Origin: Bacteroidota bacterium
GTDB taxonomy: Bacteria; Bacteroidota; Bacteroidia; UBA7662
Direction: 5' to 3'
NCBI GenBank assembly: GCA_016868875.1
Contig: VGFN01000014.1
Coordinates: 1-20,140, forward strand
DNA length: 20,140 nucleotides
The translations under genes and the position numbers were made by a program. Within the stretch, counting starts at the first letter, position 1, and each line of letters starts with the position of its first letter. Under the pieces are notes generated by a model. That model worked only from the letters and a program-made list of their open reading frames with translations. It ran no database searches and was not told the DNA's origin. Positions 1 to 6,818 of the stretch are shown piece after piece.

Positions 1-1505
1 TAACCCTCGGCGTGGATGTAGCTGATCTCTTTGAGTTTGAGGGCGCCTTCCAGGGCCACAGGAAATTGGTAACCCCGGCCCAAATAAAGGAAATTGCGGG
101 CATCGCAGAATTTGGCAGCGATATCCCGAATATGGGCATCGCTTTGGAGGATCCGTTCTACCAGCGGTGGGATGCTCTCCAATTCCCAAAGGTTGTTTTG
201 CAATTGGGTTCTGGAAATGGCGCCTTTGCGGTAGCCGGTCCACAAGGCCATCTGGGCCAGGACCGTGACCTGGGCGGTGAAGGCTTTGGTGGAAGCCACC
301 CCGATCTCGGGGCCGGCATGGGTGTAAGCCCCGGCATCGGTGGCGCGGGCAATCGATGAACCGATAACATTGCAAACGCCTAAGATGGTGGCCCCTTTTT
401 CTTTGGCCATTTCGATGGCGGCCAGGGTATCGGCCGTTTCACCGGACTGCGAAATGGCGATGACCACATCTTCGGGGTAAATCACGGGGTCCCGGTAGCG
501 GAATTCCGAGGCATATTCCACCTCAACGGGGGTGCGGGCGAATTCTTCGAACAGGTATTCCCCAATCAAACCTGCATGCCACGAGGTACCGCAACCGATG
601 ATCAGAATGCGTCGGGCGTTGACCAGTTTGAACTGGTATTCTTGCAGTCCCCCCATTTGGATTTTGCCAATATCGCTGCGTATGCGTCCGCGCATTGAAT
701 CGGCGATGGAACGGGGTTGTTCCCAAATTTCTTTGAGCATAAAATGGTCAAAACCACCTTTTTCGATGGCCTCCAATTCCATTTCGAGCTCGTGGATTTT
801 GATATCTTTTTGTTCGTTGTGGATGGTTTGGATACTGAGCTTGCGATCCCGTATGCAGGCCATTTCGCCGTCATTCAGGTAAACGACGCTTTTGGTATGT
901 TCAATAATCGGCGATGCATCCGATGCCAAGAAAAATTCATTGTTCCCAACACCGACCACCAAAGGAGATCCTTTGCGGGCGGCTACCAAGGTGTCCTTAT
1001 CTTTTTTGGAGAGTACGACGATGGCGTATGCCCCGTGCACTTCGTTGAGGGCCAAGCGAACCGCTTCCTCGAAGCTGACTTGCTGCTCGGTATAAATGTA
1101 TTCAATCAAATGCGTCAAGACCTCGGTATCGGTATCCGAAAGGAAGCGATGCCCTTTGTTCTGCAATTGGGTCTTGATGGTTTGGTAATTTTCGATAATC
1201 CCGTTATGAACCAAGGCCAACAAACCATTGTGCCCAAAGTGGGGGTGGGCGTTGCGGTCGTTGGGTTCACCGTGGGTGGCCCAACGGGTATGGCCAATGC
1301 CCAAATAGCCTTGGGTATCCCCCTCACCGATGGTGTTTTCGAGGTCGGCCACTTTACCCGCCTTCTTGTAGGCGGTGATTTCTTGGCCGTCGTTCATGAT
1401 GGCAATGCCGGCGCTGTCATAGCCCCGGTATTCCAGCCTCTTGAGACCTTTGATCAGCAGGGGCGCCGCTTGGCGATCGCCCATATAGGCTACGATTCCA
1501 CACAT
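1..1505 (-). CDS. glmS: Glutamine--fructose-6-phosphate aminotransferase (isomerizing), 3' end cut by the window edge
   Basis: Makes glucosamine-6-phosphate from fructose-6-phosphate and glutamine, the first step toward UDP-GlcNAc for peptidoglycan and lipid A; cytoplasmic. The frame opens with MCGIVAYMGDRQAAPLL, so Cys2 is the N-terminal nucleophile of a class II glutamine amidotransferase domain (about residues 1-220), with EYRGYDSAG and HTRWATHGEP following. The first SIS sugar-isomerase domain shows GCGTSWHAG (near residue 304), SQSGETADT (near 351) and ASTKAFTAQ (near 403). The second SIS domain has begun (YLGRGYQFPVALEGALKLKE) when the sequence runs out after 501 codons plus two bases; the family is about 610 residues, so roughly 110 residues lie outside. 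The start is fixed because Cys2 must follow the initiator Met. It is downstream of, and codirectional with, the DUF4270 gene after a 100-bp gap that holds a plausible promoter. No ribozyme-like leader is seen. Confidence 0.97.
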   Translation of the reverse strand, partial: MCGIVAYMGDRQAAPLLIKGLKRLEYRGYDSAGIAIMNDGQEITAYKKAGKVADLENTIGEGDTQGYLGIGHTRWATHGEPNDRNAHPHFGHNGLLALVHNGIIENYQTIKTQLQNKGHRFLSDTDTEVLTHLIEYIYTEQQVSFEEAVRLALNEVHGAYAIVVLSKKDKDTLVAARKGSPLVVGVGNNEFFLASDASPIIEHTKSVVYLNDGEMACIRDRKLSIQTIHNEQKDIKIHELEMELEAIEKGGFDHFMLKEIWEQPRSIADSMRGRIRSDIGKIQMGGLQEYQFKLVNARRILIIGCGTSWHAGLIGEYLFEEFARTPVEVEYASEFRYRDPVIYPEDVVIAISQSGETADTLAAIEMAKEKGATILGVCNVIGSSIARATDAGAYTHAGPEIGVASTKAFTAQVTVLAQMALWTGYRKGAISRTQLQNNLWELESIPPLVERILQSDAHIRDIAAKFCDARNFLYLGRGYQFPVALEGALKLKEISYIHAEG

Positions 1506-1560
1506 AAGGAAGAAGGTTGAGGGATAGGGTTTTAATCCAAAAGGATTCCTAAAGGTTGCT

Positions 1561-1592
1561 CAAAGATAGGGCCTGGTCTTGATAAGCGCCAA
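1561..1592 (-). promoter_or_regulatory. Candidate Bacteroidota-type promoter of glmS
   Basis: Read on the minus strand, TTG (1592-1590) is followed after 21 nt by TATCTTTG (1568-1561). This matches the TTG...TAnnTTTG pattern known for the primary sigma factor of Bacteroidota. Transcription would start near 1553, giving a leader of about 50 nt before the glmS ATG at 1505. The placement in the only gap of this strand group supports it; the motif itself is short, so this is inference. Confidence 0.45.
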
Positions 1593-1605
1593 GCGGGAGA
1601 TGATG

Positions 1606-3069
1606 TTAGGGAATGCGGGTGTAGGTGATGCGCAGGCGGGGTTTGGTCTTGAGCCGTACCCTGGCAAGATTGCCCATAGGGTTCCCGGGGATTACGGCCA
1701 AATCATAGCCTTTGGGGCCTTCGGCCATTAATTTCTGGATATATCGGGTGATCCCAAATTTGTACCGTCCGTTGCGCAGGTAACCGTCGTAATACGATTC
1801 AAAGAGGTCGGGCATCAGCGATGCCATGTTACGGCCTTGGCTATCCAGGGGAACCAAAAAGAGCTGGGCAGGGGGCGCGATTTTGCCAAAGGCCAGGGTA
1901 TCGGCGTTTTCGAATTCCAAAGTTGCTTGATGAATGACCCAACGATTCTCCTGGAACGGCAGGCTCAAGCTGTCCATGCCGGAACGACTTCGCAACACAA
2001 GGTACAGGGAATCCGAACTCAACCGGGTTTTGACCCCGGAACCTGCTTGTACATAGCTGATTTGGAGGCTGCTGTCTGAACCGCTGTGCCGATTCAAATC
2101 GTGCAGGAGCGTAGAGCCTGCATAATCAAATCGAAAGATATTTCGGCTTCCGGATACCGGACGTAACATCAAATCGAGTCGTCGGCGTTTGCTGCCGCTA
2201 CGGTAATACAAATAAAGTCCGGTTTTGGTCGCAAGGGGGTTGCTTTGCAAGAGCAAACCGGTCCCATTGTTGACGGCCTCCGGGTGCATGATCGCCTCCA
2301 CCCAAAGCCCTTTGAAGAATTGAACGAAGGCGTCTGCGTTGCGGTATTCCACGCTATCTCGTCCGCTCAATAATTTGTTGGCAAGGTTGCTGCCTTCAGG
2401 AAAGGCATCTTGGCCGTCCAATCGCATGCGCAATACCCCGCTAACATTCACCACCGTTCCCGATGAGGAGTCAGCAGGTTCGTTGATCGGTTGAACTAAA
2501 CCGCTGCGGTAGCGGAAATTACGAACGGCCAAGGGTGTGCCGATGGTTCGAACAGGGTCTCTCGAAAAATAGACTTTGGAGCTGCTGACGGTAGGGTTGA
2601 TTTCGTGAGCACGCATCAAGAGGGTCGTATTGGTATCCCCTTGGTAGCCGGCCAGACTAATCGACAAAATCAAAGAATCCAAGGTGAGCGTGGAATCCGG
2701 ATCCGCCAAACGAATATTCTCGCTGGTTGGGAGAACTTGAAAGGCGAAGGAGGCCGATGATTTCCCAAAGGAGGGATCAATCAATTCGCCCATGAGCAGG
2801 GCCGATGGCAATTGACTTTGAAGAGAATCCTCCATTACGGTGGAACCGACCAATTCTACGCTATCGATGATGGTGGGAAAGCGATTATTTTCAGGGAGCA
2901 GGTCAAGGCCGAGCATCCCTTCCTGATTGCAAGCGGCCAACATGGACCAGGTGCATGCCCAGGTAAGCCCCTTCGCCAAACTCACGACATGGAGCAAGGA
3001 ACTTTGAGCCCAAGAGCATGGGGCCAAACCGCAGGGCCCGGCAAAACGAAATGCAAGGATGTTCTTCAC
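1606..3069 (-). CDS. DUF4270-type lipoprotein
   Basis: Recognised as a DUF4270-like protein, a Bacteroidota family of unknown role, from its overall character and its place between a glycogen-synthase-like gene and glmS, an order I recall from other Bacteroidota. The 487-residue product has a lipobox-like stretch MLAAC (Cys47) followed by a short acidic linker, and then a long beta-rich region with many SxSxFxF and LxLxLRS strands and no membrane segment, as expected of an exported envelope protein. The start used is GTG, overlapping the upstream stop by 4 nt (GTGA), which suggests translational coupling. That start makes an unusually long 46-residue signal with several Cys and Trp; an internal GTG (codon 29) would give a more usual 18-residue lipoprotein signal. 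Function unknown. Confidence 0.8.
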   Translation of the reverse strand: MKNILAFRFAGPCGLAPCSWAQSSLLHVVSLAKGLTWACTWSMLAACNQEGMLGLDLLPENNRFPTIIDSVELVGSTVMEDSLQSQLPSALLMGELIDPSFGKSSASFAFQVLPTSENIRLADPDSTLTLDSLILSISLAGYQGDTNTTLLMRAHEINPTVSSSKVYFSRDPVRTIGTPLAVRNFRYRSGLVQPINEPADSSSGTVVNVSGVLRMRLDGQDAFPEGSNLANKLLSGRDSVEYRNADAFVQFFKGLWVEAIMHPEAVNNGTGLLLQSNPLATKTGLYLYYRSGSKRRRLDLMLRPVSGSRNIFRFDYAGSTLLHDLNRHSGSDSSLQISYVQAGSGVKTRLSSDSLYLVLRSRSGMDSLSLPFQENRWVIHQATLEFENADTLAFGKIAPPAQLFLVPLDSQGRNMASLMPDLFESYYDGYLRNGRYKFGITRYIQKLMAEGPKGYDLAVIPGNPMGNLARVRLKTKPRLRITYTRIP

Positions 3070-3887
3070 GAATTGACCGTTTCGGAAACGGCCTGCAGAA
3101 TGTTTTGGTACAAGCCCTGGTGCGCTTCGACCAAATTTCCGTAGGAAAATACCGCGTGCGGTACGGCAGGATCCGCGTGGGGGTAGGCTTCAACCACGCT
3201 CTCTTGGTAAGAAACGGCATCGGCATGGGCAATGGCCAACTCGTGCAGTGCCTTTTCTTCCAGGGTTCCCAAACTTTCCAAGTCGCTTTCGGATACCATT
3301 TCTATTTTGGCTTTGGCGACGAGGTCTTTGCCCAATTTCTCTTTGAATTGGGGCGGATGAACCGAATACACCACCTTGGTTTGGCCAAAAACGGCGGTAT
3401 GGCGGTAATAACGACGGATATAAAGCGGAATGAGGGAGGTCATCCAACCGTTGCAATGCACGATGTCCGGGGCCCAACCCAGTTTGACGATGGTTTCGAG
3501 GACGCCTTTGCTGAAAAAGATCATGCGCTCGTGGTTATCGGCAAAAAACTTGCCTTTGTCATCCCGAATCCCGTGTTTGCGATGGAAATAATCCTCGTTA
3601 TCCAGGAAGTAAACCTGCATACGGGCCTGGGGTAGGGAGGCAACTTTGATAATCAGCGGGTTGTCCGTATCACCGATGACGATGTTAATTCCGGAGAGCC
3701 TGACCACTTCGTGCAGGCGGTGCTTGCGTTCGTTGATGGAGCCGTACCGAGGCATCAAGACCCTAATCTCCATACCTTGTTCCTGCATGGATTTCGGCAA
3801 CTGCAAAGCAGCTTGTGCGATTTCGGAAATTTGGAGGTAGGGGTTCATTTCGTGGGAAACGAACAAAATGCGGGTTTTGCTGCTCAT
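3066..3887 (-). CDS. Short glycogen/starch synthase-like protein (GT5 N-terminal domain only)
   Basis: 273 residues resembling only the N-terminal Rossmann domain of glycogen synthase (GT5): KTRILFVSHEMNPY at the start, VRVLMPRYG-like strand (IRVLMPRYGSIN), a YFLDNEDYFHRK segment, FFSKGVLE, and DIVHCNGWMTSLIPLY, which corresponds to the family's DIxHxHDWxTGLxP. The ADP-glucose KxGGL loop expected near residue 19 is replaced by LQISE, and the whole C-terminal glycosyltransferase half is missing (family about 480 residues). The frame is intact and ends cleanly, so it looks like a defined short protein rather than a decayed one; similar short proteins are common in Bacteroidota. ATG 3887 is chosen because homology begins there; the frame could extend to 3959. 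Divergent from panC, and overlapping the DUF4270 gene by 4 nt. Catalysis of glucan synthesis seems unlikely. Confidence 0.83.
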   Translation of the reverse strand: MSSKTRILFVSHEMNPYLQISEIAQAALQLPKSMQEQGMEIRVLMPRYGSINERKHRLHEVVRLSGINIVIGDTDNPLIIKVASLPQARMQVYFLDNEDYFHRKHGIRDDKGKFFADNHERMIFFSKGVLETIVKLGWAPDIVHCNGWMTSLIPLYIRRYYRHTAVFGQTKVVYSVHPPQFKEKLGKDLVAKAKIEMVSESDLESLGTLEEKALHELAIAHADAVSYQESVVEAYPHADPAVPHAVFSYGNLVEAHQGLYQNILQAVSETVNS

Positions 3888-3935
3888 GGATGGACTCAAA
3901 AACGGGGAAGGAATAGAATTTGAAGATTTATTCTG

Positions 3936-3968
3936 CAAAAATATAGACATTAAGGCCAAAATTGCAAA
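3936..3968 (-). promoter_or_regulatory. Candidate promoter of the GlgA-like/DUF4270 pair
   Basis: On the minus strand TTTG (3968-3965) is followed after 21 nt by TATTTTTG (3943-3936), fitting the Bacteroidota TTG...TAnnTTTG pattern. It would start transcription near 3929, about 40 nt before the ATG at 3887. It lies in the AT-rich 134-bp divergent gap (3888-4021) between this gene and panC. No equally good box is seen for panC on the plus strand. Confidence 0.45.
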
Positions 3969-4021
3969 ATTTAGCCTCCTCTATTCAGTCTTTTGCTCTA
4001 ATTTTCCAAAGATTACAGCCC

Positions 4022-4882
4022 ATGCTTGTTGCCAGATCGGTTGAAGAACTTCGTGAAGCCCTGGCCTCTTTGGACTCGTCCAAGGGAAAGGAAGGAGGCC
4101 TGGTCCCTACCATGGGGGCCCTGCACGAAGGCCACGGGGCCTTGATGCGTGTTGCTCGGCAATCGACGGCTTGGGTTGCCGCGACCATTTTCGTCAACCC
4201 CCTCCAATTCAACCGCCTTGATGACCTGGCGAGGTACCCCCGCCGTGAAGAGGAGGATTTTCGACTGCTCCAGGAGCATGGGGTGGATCTTGTTTTTGCG
4301 CCCAATCCTGAGGCCGTGTTTCCCCATGATTGGGCAGCCCCCGACTTGGACCTGAATGGTTTGGACCTTCCTTGGGAGGGGGCTTTTCGGCCGGGGCACT
4401 TCAAGGGAGTGGCCACTGTGGTCAGCAGGTTGCTGGACCTTATACCGTGCACGTACCTCTACATGGGTCTCAAAGATTACCAACAATGCCTGGTGGTGGA
4501 GCGCTTGCTGCACCTGCGCAAAGCCATGTTGGGGTTGCCTGGCCCCGCCATGGTCCAAGTGCCCACGGTGCGGGATGCGGATGGCTTAGCCCTGAGTTCC
4601 AGGAATCTGCTGTTGGTTCCGGATCAACTGGCTCGGGCCAAAGGCATAGCCCGTACTTGGTCCTGGATGAAAGCCCATGGGCAAGGGCTCGAGCCGGAAG
4701 TCTTGATTGAACGGGCCTTGGAGCGTTTGACGGCCGAAGGACTGCGCAACGAATACCTTGCCTTGGTCCGTGATGGAAGTTTGGACCCGTGGAAAAGGGG
4801 AGACGGAGCCCCCAGAGCCCTGTATGCCGGTTGGTTGGATGAGGTTCGCTTGATTGACAACGAATCCTTGCCCATTCCTTAA
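4022..4882 (+). CDS. panC: Pantothenate synthetase (pantoate--beta-alanine ligase)
   Basis: Condenses pantoate with beta-alanine using ATP, the last step of pantothenate (vitamin B5) synthesis; cytoplasmic. The 286-residue protein has the nucleotidyltransferase signature PTMGALHEGH (residues 29-38, with H35 and H38 of the HIGH motif), FVNPLQF, RPGHFKGVATVV, LKDYQQ and LSSRN, all hallmarks of PanC. Length matches the family (about 280). The frame is open back to 3962, but ATG 4022 (MLVARSVEELREAL) is chosen because the usual N-terminus starts there. It is divergent from the GlgA-like gene and 73 bp ahead of panD, whose product supplies beta-alanine. Confidence 0.97.
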   Translation: MLVARSVEELREALASLDSSKGKEGGLVPTMGALHEGHGALMRVARQSTAWVAATIFVNPLQFNRLDDLARYPRREEEDFRLLQEHGVDLVFAPNPEAVFPHDWAAPDLDLNGLDLPWEGAFRPGHFKGVATVVSRLLDLIPCTYLYMGLKDYQQCLVVERLLHLRKAMLGLPGPAMVQVPTVRDADGLALSSRNLLLVPDQLARAKGIARTWSWMKAHGQGLEPEVLIERALERLTAEGLRNEYLALVRDGSLDPWKRGDGAPRALYAGWLDEVRLIDNESLPIP

Positions 4883-4955
4883 AATATAGGCTGCAAGCGA
4901 ATCCAAGGTCAATGCATATTTTCTTTGCCACGCAAATTCTTTCAAACTCGACGCT

Positions 4956-5309
4956 ATGTGGGTACAGATGGTCAAATCCAAAATTCACCGGGTCAAAGTA
5001 ACCCAGGCTGAATTGCACTATATCGGGAGCATTACCATCGACAGGGTCTTGATGGATGCCGCCGGATTGTTGCCCTTTGAGCGTGTTCAAGTGGTGAACA
5101 TCAACAACGGGGAACGCCTGGAAACCTATGTAATCGAAGGCGAACCGAACACGGGAATCATCTGTTTGAACGGACCCGCCGCCCGTAAAGCCCAGGTGGG
5201 GGACTTGGTGATCGTGATTGGCTACGGATACTACACCCCGGAGGAGGCCAAATCCCATCAGCCGTTGACGGTTTTCCCGGATGCCAACAACCGGCTGGTT
5301 ACTGCCTAA
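4956..5309 (+). CDS. panD: Aspartate 1-decarboxylase (pyruvoyl-dependent)
   Basis: Converts L-aspartate to beta-alanine, the substrate PanC joins to pantoate. The proenzyme self-cleaves between Gly24 and Ser25 to form the pyruvoyl cofactor; here YIGSITIDR places G24-S25 exactly at the canonical position. Other family marks are KSKIHR (7-12), VTQAEL, ERLETYVIEG and NGPAARKAQVGD. At 117 residues it is close to the usual 115-125. The stop overlaps the next start as TAATG (5307-5311), so the downstream membrane protein gene is probably coupled to it. The 73-bp gap before it (4883-4955) holds no exact TAnnTTTG box that I can find, so it is likely transcribed with panC. Confidence 0.98.
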   Translation: MWVQMVKSKIHRVKVTQAELHYIGSITIDRVLMDAAGLLPFERVQVVNINNGERLETYVIEGEPNTGIICLNGPAARKAQVGDLVIVIGYGYYTPEEAKSHQPLTVFPDANNRLVTA

Positions 5310-6319
5310 TGGCAAGCACGGCTTTGGAAGAGAAGAAACCCCGCTTTTCTTGGGGGGCCGTTCTATCGCTCTTGGTGGGCGCCCTGCTTCTGTTTTTGGT
5401 GTTCAGGAAAATTGATTTCAAAGAATTTTCCGGAGCCTTGGCCCAAACCCGTTGGGGATGGATAGGTGCCGCCTTGCTCTGCGGTCTCCTGAGCCATTGG
5501 TTCAGAGGGCTGCGTTGGGTCATGTTGGCGGAACCCTTAGGGCATCGTCCAGCGGCATTGCCTACATTTTATGCCGTGATGTCGGGATACCTCGCAAATT
5601 TGGCCTTGCCTCGTTTGGGTGAGATTACCCGTTGTTTGCTTTTGGCCCGCAAAACGCCTTTGGGATTCAATGCCTTAGTGGGTACGGTGGTTATGGAAAG
5701 GCTCATGGATTTGTTGGTCTTGGTGCTGTTATCCATGGTGGTCTTGGTGGCTTACAGTGAGTTGTTATGGGATCCGGTGATGGCCTTTTTGGGCGCAACG
5801 GCTTTGGGTATCGGGTGGTTTCAAGGAATTTTGGTTTTGGCGTCATTGGTCTTGATGCCCATCATGTTATGGAAATTATGGGGGCGTTGGATTCCTGTTC
5901 CCGAGAAATTGCGGACGATGTTGCGAGATTTTGGTCAAGGCATGGCGGGATTGGGGAGCTTGCCTAATCCGGGTTTGTTTGTGCTGTATACTGGGTTGAT
6001 TTGGTTGGGGTACTTTATGATGACGTACCTCTGCTTTTTTGCATTTCCCGGTGCAGAAGGCCTTGGACTTGGGGAGGCCTTGTTGCTCCTGGTGGCCGGT
6101 GCCTTTGGTTTTGTGATGCCGGTTCAAGGGGGAATGGGTGCTTACCATGCGGCGATTGTTTGGACCTTGGGTCGTATTCCCGGGGTGGCCATGAGCGCTA
6201 GTTCGGCCCTTGCCTTCGCGACCCTCAGTCATTTGGCTCAAACGGTGTTGGTGGTCCTTGTGGGTGGTTTGTGTTATTTTTTGATGTCTTTGTTGCCTGA
6301 TCATCCCAAGGCGAATTAA
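5309..6319 (+). CDS. Integral membrane protein of the lysylphosphatidylglycerol synthase TM/YbhN-like (UPF0104) family
   Basis: 336 residues, strongly hydrophobic, with about eight membrane segments; the first is near residues 15-32 after a basic, polar N-terminus. Family marks include the RGLRW stretch, GYLANLALPRLGEITRC, VVMERLMDLLVL, and near the end FGFVMPVQGGMGAYH and LSHLAQTVLVVLVGG. This is the membrane domain shared by MprF flippases and stand-alone relatives; it lacks the C-terminal synthase domain of MprF. The role of the stand-alone form in Bacteroidota is not established; transport of a lipid or envelope precursor is a reasonable inference. It overlaps panD by 1 nt (TAATG) and precedes the heptose adenylyltransferase gene by 13 nt. 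Confidence 0.85.
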   Translation: MASTALEEKKPRFSWGAVLSLLVGALLLFLVFRKIDFKEFSGALAQTRWGWIGAALLCGLLSHWFRGLRWVMLAEPLGHRPAALPTFYAVMSGYLANLALPRLGEITRCLLLARKTPLGFNALVGTVVMERLMDLLVLVLLSMVVLVAYSELLWDPVMAFLGATALGIGWFQGILVLASLVLMPIMLWKLWGRWIPVPEKLRTMLRDFGQGMAGLGSLPNPGLFVLYTGLIWLGYFMMTYLCFFAFPGAEGLGLGEALLLLVAGAFGFVMPVQGGMGAYHAAIVWTLGRIPGVAMSASSALAFATLSHLAQTVLVVLVGGLCYFLMSLLPDHPKAN

Positions 6320-6332
6320 TACGCAGGGTTCC

Positions 6333-6818
6333 ATGAAGCCGTTCTCCTCGTCCAAGCCAATGACTTCCCAGGAAGCTCAGGAGCAATGTGCCGCATGGAG
6401 ATCGGAGGGCCTTTCGGTGGTTTTCACCAACGGCTGCTTCGATTTGCTTCATCCTGGTCACTTGGCCGTTTTGCACGAGGCGGCGATGCAGGGGGATCGC
6501 TTGGTGGTTGGGCTCAATTCCGATCGTTCGGTGTCCAGACTCAAAGGTCCTGCCCGTCCGGTTCAGCGAGAAGTGGCGAGAGCAGCGGTTTTGGCTGCGC
6601 TGCAGGTGGTGGATGCGGTGGTAATTTTTGGGGAAGACGATCCGGCCCTGCTGATCGAAGCCTTGCAACCCGATGTCTTGGTCAAAGGGGGCGATTATAC
6701 CTTGGAGCAAGTGGTGGGGGCGGAAACGGTGATGGCCAATGGCGGAAGGGTTCATCTGGTGCCAACACTGTTGGGCCATTCGACGACCGCTTTGATTGAA
6801 CAATCCAATCGTAGGTAA
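6333..6818 (+). CDS. rfaE2: D-glycero-beta-D-manno-heptose 1-phosphate adenylyltransferase (RfaE domain II)
   Basis: Transfers AMP to heptose-1-phosphate to give ADP-heptose for the LPS inner core; cytoplasmic. The 161-residue protein is a stand-alone copy of the C-terminal half of HldE/RfaE. It shows VVFTNGCFDLLHPGH (HxGH at H40-H43), VGLNSDRSVSRLKGPARP, VFGEDDP-like IFGEDDPALLIEALQPD, VKGGDY, and the closing GHSTTALIE motif of the cytidylyltransferase fold. The kinase half (RfaE domain I) is not in the window and is presumably encoded elsewhere. Its stop overlaps the exporter start as TAATG (6816-6820). Confidence 0.93.
   Translation: MKPFSSSKPMTSQEAQEQCAAWRSEGLSVVFTNGCFDLLHPGHLAVLHEAAMQGDRLVVGLNSDRSVSRLKGPARPVQREVARAAVLAALQVVDAVVIFGEDDPALLIEALQPDVLVKGGDYTLEQVVGAETVMANGGRVHLVPTLLGHSTTALIEQSNRR

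Noticed and set aside
717..1520. 267-codon plus-strand frame opposite glmS
   Set aside because: It covers the glmS amidotransferase and linker region, which is clearly coding on minus; the plus product resembles no family.
1506..1605. glmS ribozyme or other riboswitch upstream of glmS
   Set aside because: The gap is only 100 bp, holds a promoter-like element and a 5-bp hairpin, and shows no conserved ribozyme core; glmS ribozymes are mainly known from Firmicutes.
3066..3887. Glycogen-synthase-like gene as a truncated pseudogene
   Set aside because: The frame is intact, coupled to its neighbour and of a length I recall as common in Bacteroidota; no C-terminal remnant follows.
4470..5315. 281-codon minus-strand frame across panC and panD
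   Set aside because: It spans the panC-panD gap and both genes in antisense; the product is compositionally odd and without a recognisable domain.
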